DNA of 64,000 nucleotides from the NCBI GenBank assembly GCA_016718845.1, contig JADKCK010000104.1, forward strand, positions 1 through 64,000. The letters run 5' to 3'. The notes beneath the pieces were generated by a model. It did not search any database, was not told the DNA's origin, and worked only from the letters and a program-made list of their open reading frames with translations. Shown one piece after another: positions 35,838-44,934 of the stretch (position 1 is its first letter; each line of letters starts with the position of its first letter). This stretch comes from Sphingobacteriales bacterium (lineage in GTDB: Bacteria; Bacteroidota; Bacteroidia; Chitinophagales; UBA2359). The translations under genes and the position numbers were made by a program.

Positions 35838-38313
35838 ATGGCTTACGAAAATATTAGAGAAGAAGAACTAAAAAACAAAATAGCACAAGATTATTTTGGC
35901 ATGTTTGATTGCACCAAAATTATAGGTAATGTTGATTTTTGTGTAACTTTATCAACCGAAACAAAAACAAACACAACTTTTAGAAACCGAATCGCTGCTT
36001 TGGGCAGAAGCTAAAAAGGGTAAATCGGACATATTTAAATCGATAGTACAACTTATACTTACTATTGGCAAAGCTCGCACTTTCGACAAAAACATGCCCC
36101 CCGCTTATTTGGGCGCTTTTGATGCCGAAAAAATGGCTTTTATCCCGTATAACGATATCCACGACATTTTTTATCAAAACGATTTTAACTGGAATGTTAC
36201 TCCCTCGAACTACGAAACCAAAGAGTTTAAACAGGTTTACGAAAAAGTAAAAACCACCATCGAAAACAAATCGCTGCTTTTTTATTTTGATAAAGACCAT
36301 AAAGAACTGCACGAGTTTGTTAAAATCAATTTTATTTTGGGTAAATCAAGTACCTCAAAAATACAAATTGATAAAAGCAATTTTATGGTAATTTACAGTA
36401 AATGGTTATTGGCAGTTAAACCAACCGTAGCCGTAAATTGGGACATTGCCCAAAAAAATGGCATTATCGACGGCGATTTTTACCTTGCCGATTTACTGTC
36501 GGAAGAAAACGAAACCCTAAAAGAAAAACTATACGTACTGCTAAAAAAAGACCACTACCAACTTGACCGAAAAATGGACGAGGCGGGTATGTTTAGCTCA
36601 AAAACTACCTCTTTTACCGACAACCAAAAGGCACACCAGCAATTTTGGAACAAATACGAGCGCCCACCCAAAGAAGATTATTGGGATTATATTGTAGAAC
36701 GCCGCGACCTATTAGTGCCGCAAGATGTGCGCGAACGAAAAGGCAGCTTTTTTACCCCACAAATTTGGGTAGAGCTATCGCAAAAATACCTTACCGACGT
36801 GCTTGGCAAAGATTGGCAAGACGAGTACTATATATGGGACTGTGCCTGCGGTACAGGCAACCTATTGGCAGGGCTTACCAACAAATACAACATTTGGGCA
36901 TCGACACTCGACACCCAAGATGTAGATGTGATACGCGACCGCATTAAAAACGGAGCAAACCTATTGGAAAGCCACGTTTTTCAGTTCGATTTTTTGAACG
37001 ACGACTTTACCAAACTGCCACAACCTTTACAAGACATTATCAACAATCCCGAAAAACGCAAAAAATTGGTAATGTATATTAACCCACCTTATGCCGAGGC
37101 AACAACTGCTAAAACAGTAACGGGCACGGGCGAAAATAAAGCTGGAGTTGTGAAAGGAACTAAAATTAGGGAACAATACCAAAGTAGACTCAACGGGGCA
37201 GCTAACGAAATTTTTGCTTTATTTATGGCACGGATTTACGATAAAATACCTACTGCTAAATTGGCACAGTTTTCAAAATTAAAATTTGTTCAAGGAACTA
37301 ATTTTGCAAAATTTCGTGATTTTTTCAGGGCTAAATTTTTGAAAGGTTTTATTGTCCGAGCAAATACTTTTGACAATGTGGTAGGTGAGTTTCCTATTGG
37401 CTTTACTATTTGGGATTTGAACAGTAAGCAAAAAATAGACCATATAGTTTGCGATGTTATAGCTAATGACGGTACACAAGAGGGCAATAAAATTTTTTAC
37501 GGCGAACTACCGCAAAGTATCAATAAATGGATAAAAATTTATGATAACGGGAGTAGCGAACATATAGCCTATATGGGCAATCCTGCTCCTGATTTTCAAC
37601 ATAACAGTCAAATGTATTTGTCTTTACAAAAAGGAATAGAACACTTTAATTTTTGGGCTTTCACCAAAAATAATCTTTTTTTCGGCTGTGTTTATTTTAC
37701 TGTTCGACAAGTTTTTGAACACACTTGGCTCAACGACCGCGACCAATTTTTATACCCAAATGATAGCTGGAAAACAGACAAAGAATTTCAAAACGACTGT
37801 TTGGCATTTACTTTATTTCATAGTCAAAACAGAATAACAAGCAAAGAAGGCATCAACCATTGGATACCATTTACCGAACAAGAAGTAGATGCCCAAGAGA
37901 AGATGGAGAGCAATTTTATGACGCAATTTATTAAAGGAAAAATAAAACCAAGCGAAGATGCTAACATATTTACGGTGGTAGAAGAACCCAAAACACCCTA
38001 CGAAACGCCGCTAAAATTCTCGCCCGAGGCAAAAGTGGTTTTTGATGCAGGCAGAGAGCTTTGGAGATATTACCACGCCCAAAAATTCCTCTCCATTGGA
38101 GGGGTGTCCGAAGGACGGGGTGGTTATAATGTAAATGCAAGTTTGTACGACATACGCGAGTTTTTTCAGGGCAGAAACGAAGCGGGCAAGATGAACAACA
38201 AAAGCACCGACGAAACTTACAGTAAATTAATAGCCAATTTGCGAGCTAGTTTAAAAACACTAGCCAACAAAATAGCCCCAAAGGTGTATGAGTATGGTTT
38301 TTTAAAGGCGTAA
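35838..38313 (+). pseudogene. type IIG-like restriction endonuclease / N6-adenine DNA methyltransferase, one frameshift
   Basis: ATG 35838 (MAYENIREEELKNKIAQDYF) opens the frame, which breaks near 35970 in an A-rich run and resumes as LLETESLLWAEAKKGKSDIF, continuing intact to 38313 (about 825 residues). The N-terminal VDF...LLWAEAKK looks like a PD-(D/E)xK nuclease core. The methyltransferase part has WDCACGTGNLLAGL (motif I, about residue 335) and YINPPYAEA (motif IV NPPY, about 420), which fits N6-adenine methylation. A specificity region probably fills the C-terminal half. The single-chain layout suggests a type IIG enzyme. A palindromic repeat is inserted in frame near the C-terminus (38082-38130). 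No separate restriction or specificity gene is adjacent. Confidence 0.75.
38082..38130 (+). repeat. palindromic Bacteroidota-type repeat inside the methyltransferase gene
   Basis: TTCCTCTCCATTGGAGGGGT followed by GTCCGAAGGACGGGGTGG is a pair of small palindromes. A related sequence (TTCCCCTCCTTGGAGGGGCA) lies intergenically at about 13659-13678. Here it is translated in frame as KFLSIGGVSEGRGG within otherwise conserved sequence. Confidence 0.65.
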
Positions 38314-38453
38314 GCAATGGATAAATTAAAACTGCAAAAAGAGGTGATATTGGCAGTTTGGCAACAGCAATGTTGAGCTATACCGGGTTGATACCATAAG
38401 AAAACGAAGAACAACACCCATTAAACACATATAAGCTCATCTCCAAAAGCAAA

Positions 38454-38488
38454 AAATCGAGACACTTTTTTAGTGCCTCGATTTTTTG
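38454..38488. terminator. bidirectional terminator
   Basis: AAATCGAG..CACT / AGTG..CTCGATTTTTT between the convergent methyltransferase and cinA genes. The 140 bases before it hold a fragment (MDKLKLQKEVILAVWQQQC) that may be a remnant of another gene. Confidence 0.85.
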
Positions 38489-38493
38489 CTTAA

Positions 38494-39747
38494 TTATTGC
38501 TCCAAATCCAGCAATAGTTTTCGCAGTTCGTTGAGTGCCATATTTGCAGCTAGTTCAATGTTCACATCGCGGTGAGGTCTGCCATAATTAAAAAGTTTGG
38601 AGCGTGTTTTGTTTTTACTAGCCACTGCCACCCAAATAGTACCAACGGGTTTGTCGGGTGTGCCGCCGCCGGGTCCGGCAATACCCGATACGGCAATGCT
38701 GTAATCAACCCCTAAACGCTCGATAGTGCCTTGTGCCATTTCGGTTACGGTTTGTTCGCTAACGGCTCCGTATTGGTCTAAGGTGGTGGGTTTTACGCCC
38801 AAAAGTTGGGTTTTTAGTTGGTTCGAGTAGGTGACAACGCCTCCCATAAAGTAGCTTGATGCCCCTGCAATAGCCGTAATTTTGTGGGCAATTAAACCGC
38901 CTGTGCAACTTTCGGCGGTGGCAAGGGTGGCGTTTTTTGCCAATAGTAGTTTGGCAATGGTTTGGGGTAGGGTTTCATCGCCCTCGGCAAATAGGTATTT
39001 GGTTGTTAAGGCGTTTTTTATTTGCTCAACAATAGGTAACACATCGGCTTTTAGGGCATTGTAGTTGTCTCCGCTTGCCGACAGGCGCAAACGCACAACC
39101 CCCAAACTAGGCAGATACGCCAATTTGATGTGTGGCGGAAGGGCATCTTCGATAGCCTCAATTTTTTGGGCAATAACCGACTCGCCCAAACCTGCACACT
39201 GCAAAGTGTGGTGATAAATGGCAGGTAACTTAAACCTATCGGCAAGCATTGGCAACACCGATTGCTCCATAAAATGTATCATCTCGTAAGGCACGCCCGG
39301 CATTGATACCACCACTTTACCTGCCTGCTCAAACCACATAGCCGCCGCCATACCTTTTTGATTTTGTATTACTTGGCATTTGGTGGGCAACATAGCCATT
39401 TGGTGTATGGCATCAACAACGGCAATGCCACGGCGCTTGAGGTACTCCTCGAGTTGGGCATAAATATGCGGGTAAAATGTTAAATCGGATTGAAAATAAT
39501 CTGCCAAAACATTTTTGGTAATATCGTCTTTGGTGGGACCTAAACCGCCTGTAATTAACACAATATCCGACTGGGCTAAGGCACGGTCAAGCCCCTCAAC
39601 GATGTGTTGTTGGCTGTCGGACAGCGATATAATTTCGGCAACACGTATGCCAATGGCGTTTAATTGTTTAGCCATCCAAGCCGAGTTTGTATCAACAATT
39701 TGCCCAATAAGTATCTCGTCGCCTATGGTTAGCAGGGTGCAATTCAT
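38494..39747 (-). CDS. cinA: CinA: competence/damage-inducible protein, NMN deamidase
   Basis: This intact 417-residue gene has an N-terminal MoCF-type domain: LLTIGDEILIGQIVDTNSAW (residues 4-23) and DIVLITGGLGPTKDDITKNV (about 60-80). The linker contains VSMPGVPYEMIHFMEQSVLP (about 148). The C-terminal CinA domain has ATAESCTGGLIAHKITAIAG (about 280), GVVTYSNQLKTQLLGV, and SIAVSGIAGPGGGTPDKPVG (about 350-369). The enzyme hydrolyses nicotinamide mononucleotide in pyridine-nucleotide salvage. It starts about 335 bases from the divergent M23/LysM gene. Confidence 0.95.
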   Translation of the reverse strand: MNCTLLTIGDEILIGQIVDTNSAWMAKQLNAIGIRVAEIISLSDSQQHIVEGLDRALAQSDIVLITGGLGPTKDDITKNVLADYFQSDLTFYPHIYAQLEEYLKRRGIAVVDAIHQMAMLPTKCQVIQNQKGMAAAMWFEQAGKVVVSMPGVPYEMIHFMEQSVLPMLADRFKLPAIYHHTLQCAGLGESVIAQKIEAIEDALPPHIKLAYLPSLGVVRLRLSASGDNYNALKADVLPIVEQIKNALTTKYLFAEGDETLPQTIAKLLLAKNATLATAESCTGGLIAHKITAIAGASSYFMGGVVTYSNQLKTQLLGVKPTTLDQYGAVSEQTVTEMAQGTIERLGVDYSIAVSGIAGPGGGTPDKPVGTIWVAVASKNKTRSKLFNYGRPHRDVNIELAANMALNELRKLLLDLEQ

Positions 39748-39774
39748 TGTAAAGTAATTTTAATGTGTAAATAT

Positions 39775-39807
39775 TTTGGAAAATTTGGTAAAAGTGTCTA
39801 CATTTGC
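39775..39807 (+). promoter_or_regulatory. complete Bacteroidetes-type promoter upstream of the M23/LysM gene
   Basis: TTTG (39775-39778), 20 bases, then TACATTTGC (39799-39807). Spacing and both boxes fit the Bacteroidetes TTTG-N19/20-TAnnTTTG consensus. It implies a leader of about 270 bases before ATG 40084. Confidence 0.6.
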
Positions 39808-40083
39808 AGCCTAATTGTGTCCTACACATAAAAAACATGTTGTAGGTGTTTGGTTTCCGCCATCAAATGCCTTATTTTATAGACCTTGCTGTTGCAAACA
39901 ACAGTATGGGTATTCAACAAAACAAAAGGCTTTTTGTTTTTATTTTTTTGTTATCGGTGCATAAACAAGGCAATAATTGCCCACATAAACGCTAACAATC
40001 ATCAGTCCAAAAGCCTATTTCTTTCCGAAAAGTGTCCGCCCCATTCCATATCTTTTTCTAAACACCTAAACGGTACACTGCTT

Positions 40084-42993
40084 ATGAGTTCCAGAAATTT
40101 TCGATTTTATGTACTGCTTTTACTTGTTGTTTCCGCCACAATAGGTTTTAGTAGTGCATCGTCTTTTGCTTTTCCTGCCTACAAATACTTTTTGCATCGC
40201 ACGGCACCCAGCCTATATTGGCATTTGCCCAACATACTTGGCGATAAGACAAAGAGTAAAAAAGATACGGTAGATAACCGCATCGCTGTTATTTACAACA
40301 TAGCCAATGCCACCATTGCCGCTAAAAACAATGCCCCCCACAAAGAACATGCAGATAGAGGGCAGATAGAGAGCTACCTTAAAAACCTAAGTAAACGCCT
40401 TATTAAGGTAGCAGTAACACAACCTACCGAAGCCGACCTTGCCCTAACACAAACATTGGTTGATGTAGCCGATAAAAACTACAAAACCGTTGATAAGGTA
40501 TTGTATGTAGATAACCACATTGCAAGCCGTTACGAAGCAGAACAATATTTGAGCCAAAACCCTGCCGTAGACCTAGACTTGGATAAACACCCCAATGTTG
40601 CTTTTGAAGAGGTAGTAGAGCAAATTTTGTACATAAACGGCGAAATTGCCAACCGCCAACAAGCCCAAACTTATTTGGCTAAACATACCAACACCGTTTT
40701 AGACATCAACTTACACCCACAACCCACTTTTGCAAGTGGCACAATGGCATCGGTGGGCAGCCTAAAAATTGTAGATGACATGCTGTATGTCGATGGGCGC
40801 TTATCGAACCTTACCGAAGCAAAAGCCTATATCGCCGCTAACCCATCTGCCCGAATAAATCTGCAAAAATACTTATCTGATAGCGAAAAAAGCATTAGCT
40901 TTGATGCCGTAACACGCAACGCCGACGAAATAAAAGTGGTAGATAGGGTATTGTATATTAACAACGACCTTGCCACCCGACAAGAAGCCGAAGATTATGT
41001 TGCCCAAAACCCAACACTAAAAGGTAAAATTGACCTGAAATTACAACCCGACTGGGGACAAGAAGACACCGAAACAACAACCAATAACCCACCCAACGCA
41101 TCTGCCCAAACAAAAAATACCCTACAAGGTAAAGGTTACAAAGTGATAGAAGGTTTGTTGTATATAGATGGCGAAATTGCCAGCCGACAACAAGCCAAAG
41201 ATTACCTAAAAGCCAATAGCAATTACAAAGGTAAAATTAACCTTAACTACCAACCCGAAGATGCCACCGATGCCCAACAAGCATCAGCCGCCATTACCGA
41301 TATGCCAACACCTAGCTTGCTTGCCAACAACGAAGTGGTAAAAACAAAAGCTATAAAAGGCAACGGTTTTGAAATTTTTGACAGATTGTTGTACATAAAT
41401 GGCGAAATTGCTACTCAACAACAAGCCAAAGACTATATTGCCAAAAACCCAAAACTAAAAGGCAAACTTAACCTGCAAATGCAACCCAACTGGGACGCAG
41501 CCGAACCTACACTCGCCAACAACACAAATAATAGCCAACAAATACTTGCCGATAACATACCCGCAACCACATCAAATAATATAAAAGGCGTAGGTTACGA
41601 AGTATTTGAGAAACTATTGTATATAGATGGCGAAATTGCTACCCAACAGCAAGCCAAAGACTATATCGCCAAAAACCCAAAACTAAAAAGCAAAATAGAC
41701 TTGCAAATGCAACCCAACTGGGACGCAGCAACACCCCAACTTGCCAACTTAACCGATACGCAAGATAATGCCGACATAGAAAATGCTGCCTACGAAATTG
41801 TAGATAACGTACTGTATATAGATGGCGACATTGCTACCCGAGCCGAAGCAAATAGCTACATCAAAAAAAATCCGAAAGACCGCGGCAAAGTTAAAATATT
41901 GCTACAACCCGAGTTTATAGACGACTACGACCCAACCCAAATGATTGCCCAAATGCCTAAACCCGATTTGGTACTAAGCAATCCCGAAATAATTGACGGC
42001 AAACTGTTTATTAACGGCAAACCCGCATCAACCAAAGAAAAAAACGCTTTTGAGGCAAGTACCGGTATTATGATTAGGTACGATAAGATGATTGGAGATT
42101 ACGAAAAAACGCTTATCACCAAAAACCCCAATGCCTTTGATGCTACCTTTGACCGCGACAGAACCATTGCCCCCATAAACCCGGGCGAAAAAATACTACT
42201 TAGCAAAAACTACGACGAAGCCGTGCCTTGTTATGCACACTACGACGGTATCTGGAACAACGACAACATTTTTCCGTATCACTACGACCTAACAAAAATG
42301 CCACAACAGGTAGAGTTTTTACTTACACATGGCGTAGATGCCGATTTTTCGATACCCTCGCCCGGCGACATCACCTCGGGCTTTGGCAGACGCTGGGGCA
42401 GACACCACAACGGCATAGATATTGACCTAGAAACAGGCGACCAAGTACGTGCCGCCTTTGAAGGTAAAGTGCGTTGCGCACTCTATTCGCCCTCGTTTGG
42501 TTATTTGGTGGTTATTAGACACTACAACGGGCTCGAAACTTTTTATGCCCACCTATCAAGCTTACTTGTACGAGCCAACGATGTGGTAAATGCAGGTACC
42601 GTAATTGGTTTAGGTGGCACCACCGGACACTCGACAGGCTCGCACTTGCACTTTGAGGTGCGCTACAAAGGACACCCCTTTAACCCCGCATTGCTTATCA
42701 ACTTCGACAGCAAAAGGCTGCGCACTAACAGCTTTACTGTCGACCGCCACTTCTTCTCGTCGGACAACCCTTATGTTATAGACGAAGGCGGCGGCAACAG
42801 CCATGTAAGCAGCCGAAGTACAGCAGCTAAAAAAGCTAAAAAAACAAGTGCCAAATACCACAGCGTGCGTAAAGGCGATACCCTCGACGAAATTGCCGAC
42901 CGAAACGGCACTAGCGTGCGTAAATTGTGCGCTTTAAATCGCATATCATCGCGTACAACATTGGCAATAGGACGCAAACTGCGCGTAAAGTAA
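40084..42993 (+). CDS. exported M23 peptidase with LysM and nine novel-looking N-terminal repeats
   Basis: Start ATG 40084 (MSSRNFRFYVLLLLVVSATIGFSS) is chosen for its signal peptide; the in-frame ATG 39886 adds no plausible leader. Length is 969 residues. Between about 138 and 660 are nine copies of a ~35-residue motif around LYIDGEIATRQQAKDYIAKN, often followed by QPxW-like sequence, separated by polar linkers. The M23 domain (about 760-880) has RHHNGIDID, YLVVIRHYNGLETFYAHLSS and GSHLHFEVRYKG, with zinc ligands intact. A LysM domain (about 924-968, YHSVRKGDTLDEIADRNGTS) ends the protein. It probably acts on peptidoglycan in the periplasm, with the repeats acting as a binding array. Confidence 0.88.
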   Translation: MSSRNFRFYVLLLLVVSATIGFSSASSFAFPAYKYFLHRTAPSLYWHLPNILGDKTKSKKDTVDNRIAVIYNIANATIAAKNNAPHKEHADRGQIESYLKNLSKRLIKVAVTQPTEADLALTQTLVDVADKNYKTVDKVLYVDNHIASRYEAEQYLSQNPAVDLDLDKHPNVAFEEVVEQILYINGEIANRQQAQTYLAKHTNTVLDINLHPQPTFASGTMASVGSLKIVDDMLYVDGRLSNLTEAKAYIAANPSARINLQKYLSDSEKSISFDAVTRNADEIKVVDRVLYINNDLATRQEAEDYVAQNPTLKGKIDLKLQPDWGQEDTETTTNNPPNASAQTKNTLQGKGYKVIEGLLYIDGEIASRQQAKDYLKANSNYKGKINLNYQPEDATDAQQASAAITDMPTPSLLANNEVVKTKAIKGNGFEIFDRLLYINGEIATQQQAKDYIAKNPKLKGKLNLQMQPNWDAAEPTLANNTNNSQQILADNIPATTSNNIKGVGYEVFEKLLYIDGEIATQQQAKDYIAKNPKLKSKIDLQMQPNWDAATPQLANLTDTQDNADIENAAYEIVDNVLYIDGDIATRAEANSYIKKNPKDRGKVKILLQPEFIDDYDPTQMIAQMPKPDLVLSNPEIIDGKLFINGKPASTKEKNAFEASTGIMIRYDKMIGDYEKTLITKNPNAFDATFDRDRTIAPINPGEKILLSKNYDEAVPCYAHYDGIWNNDNIFPYHYDLTKMPQQVEFLLTHGVDADFSIPSPGDITSGFGRRWGRHHNGIDIDLETGDQVRAAFEGKVRCALYSPSFGYLVVIRHYNGLETFYAHLSSLLVRANDVVNAGTVIGLGGTTGHSTGSHLHFEVRYKGHPFNPALLINFDSKRLRTNSFTVDRHFFSSDNPYVIDEGGGNSHVSSRSTAAKKAKKTSAKYHSVRKGDTLDEIADRNGTSVRKLCALNRISSRTTLAIGRKLRVK

Positions 42994-43033
42994 AACCATA
43001 AACCGACTATCAAAAAGGTTATCAACCATCAAA

Positions 43034-43066
43034 AAAAGGGCAAGCACGTATAGTGCTTGCCCTTTT
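43034..43066 (+). terminator. intrinsic terminator
   Basis: A perfect 14-bp stem, AAAAGGGCAAGCAC / GTGCTTGCCCTTTT, 40 bases past the M23/LysM stop. Confidence 0.9.
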
Positions 43067-43211
43067 GGGGTTTTGTAGATGATAATTGCCATAAATTTGC
43101 TTTTATAGCATTAAAAAACAGCAATGGGTATTTGGTATAAACAAGTAACAAAAATGTAGGTTGAATATACAAATGGTAAATTTTTTTTTAGATTATGTAG
43201 ACAGCATAAAA

Positions 43212-43253
43212 AAAACATCGGGAAGTTAGTTTTAAGTAGCTTCCCGATGTTTT
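43212..43253. terminator. terminator-like hairpin
   Basis: AAAACATCGGGAAG / CTTCCCGATGTTTT, a perfect 14-bp stem with a 14-base loop and A/T runs on both sides, between the LysM gene and the Dnd-like operon. Confidence 0.75.
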
Positions 43254-43296
43254 GCTTTTGACGGTAAATTGGCTTTGAGGCAAGCTAATTAAAAAA

Positions 43297-43340
43297 CAAT
43301 CCCTTTCTTTGTGCTTATGGGCAAAGAAAGGGATTGCTTT
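43297..43340. terminator. terminator of the Dnd-like operon
   Basis: CAATCCCTTTCTTTG / CAAAGAAAGGGATTG, a perfect 15-bp stem 19 bases past the stop at 43359. On the minus strand it is followed by a T-run. Confidence 0.8.
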
Positions 43341-43358
43341 TTGGGGTAGGGTAGGGGA

Positions 43359-44934
43359 TTAATTCTCTATTTGTTGAATTGTTTTCCAGAATTGTCGTAT
43401 CTCTATTAATTGTGGATCGTTGAGATTTATTATACCTTTAGATGACTCGAGTTTATTGATTACGGTCTGTAATTTAAATTCACTGCGAGGCGTACCAAGA
43501 AATGATTTAATTAGCTTATAATCTTTGTTTTGCACGTTTAAGCAAATTGGTAATTTTACCTGCGATGCAAAATCAAAATCTTTGGTTTTATAATCTTCTC
43601 ACACCTTGAGATAACATAATAACGATAACTCCTTTTGATCTCATGACTCTGAGCAAGTCTTCCAATGCTTTTCTCGCATTTTTGTTTTTAAGGTAAACAT
43701 GAGCTTCGTCTATTACGATTATATACCGTAATGGTATAATATTTTCAGAAGGTTCGGCATCATTAGTACTACTAAAATAAAAATTAAAATAGCGTAATAA
43801 AAGAAATACACAAAGTTGACGTAATGTATCGGATAATGCTGGCAGCAAATTCAAGTAAATGTTTTTATCAAGAATTCCGCTATTTTTTCAGATATAAATA
43901 AACCACTAGCCAAATCTTTTATGATAGCAGTCAAACTATCGGATTTTGCTTGGTTTCTTTATAATATGTTTCTAAGCTATCTGAAATGTCTGTAAAATTT
44001 GGATATGTATTTTTTTTTTTTTTTCAAATAATTCAGTTATAACAGTTTGCAACGAGTTTTTTTGCTTAACTCCGATGGAAGGTACAAACATAGCCACTGT
44101 ATCGACAAAAGCTTTTATGCTAAATACCCTTTGACGTTCCTCAAGATTTATAGCAGTAAGTGGATTGAAATCAAAGCCAGCATTTACTATGTCTATAAAT
44201 TGTGTGTTTGTGGCATTTAAAAAAGGTTTTAATTGTTCTGTATTTCCTTCGCCTTTATAGTCAAAAAATATAAATTTTAATTTATTGCCACTATTTTGAC
44301 TAATTTGCAATAAAATATCTTTTATTAATTGTGTTTTACCTGAACCTGCCATTCCTGCAATTGCTATATTCCGACTATCGTACTCCCGTAGGTCGTTAAT
44401 GCAAATCTCCACACTTTCCTTGTTTTCATTGATTCCAAGTATAAATTTAAGAGGCTCTTTGTATTCTTCTATGTTAAAATTAGTGCTAGCATGAGGGCTA
44501 ATGAATACTGGATTGTTTTGCAAATCTAAACCATTTTTGACAAGTTTCATTAAATAATTCACATGATAGCCATGTGTAATATTTTTGTCTTGTAAATCAG
44601 TATTCATTTTTTCAAGTCCATGGCTTAAATGCAATCGAAATAGTTTGGAAAATTCCTCTTCGACTAGGTTTTTATTGTAGTGTTGATCTAATATGGCTTT
44701 GTAGATAGGATAATTTGATCTAGCGTCAATAATTGTTCCAAATAAACCTTTATCGTCTCGAAAATCGCGTCCGTCACTAGCTGGAAGTACGCTATTTTCT
44801 AAATCAAAAGTTTTATTTAATTGTATGCTGTATGCAAAAGCTATACGAGGGAGAGTTCCTTCGTATTCAAATTTATACAAATTTTTTAGCTTTTGTATAA
44901 TGTCATCGTTTTGTTTGCTTAGTTTAATTCTCAT
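43359..44934 (-). pseudogene. DndE-like domain fused to HerA/FtsK-type ATPase, frameshifted
   Basis: From ATG 44934 residues 1-115 resemble DndE (DUF1832): MRIKLSKQNDDIIQKLKNLY, PRIAFAYSI and SDGRDFRDDKGLFG. The chain continues, without a break, into a P-loop ATPase. Walker A is NIAIAGMAGSGKTQLIKDIL (about 190-210), followed by FIFFDYKGEGN. After frame breaks come LRYIIVIDEAHVYLKNKN (Walker B), LLRVMRSKGVIVIMLSQG, and a C-terminal SQVKLPICLNVQNKDYKLIK to TAA 43359. Total is about 525 residues. Breaks fall in a 16-T run near 44010, near 43940-43855, and near 43600, so indel error is likely. DndE alone is normally about 120 residues. The gene overlaps dndD by 11 bases. Confidence 0.75.

Noticed and set aside
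39886..40083. N-terminal extension of the M23/LysM protein from ATG 39886
   Set aside because: The extension precedes a clear signal peptide and shows no conserved sequence; ATG 40084 is the likely start.
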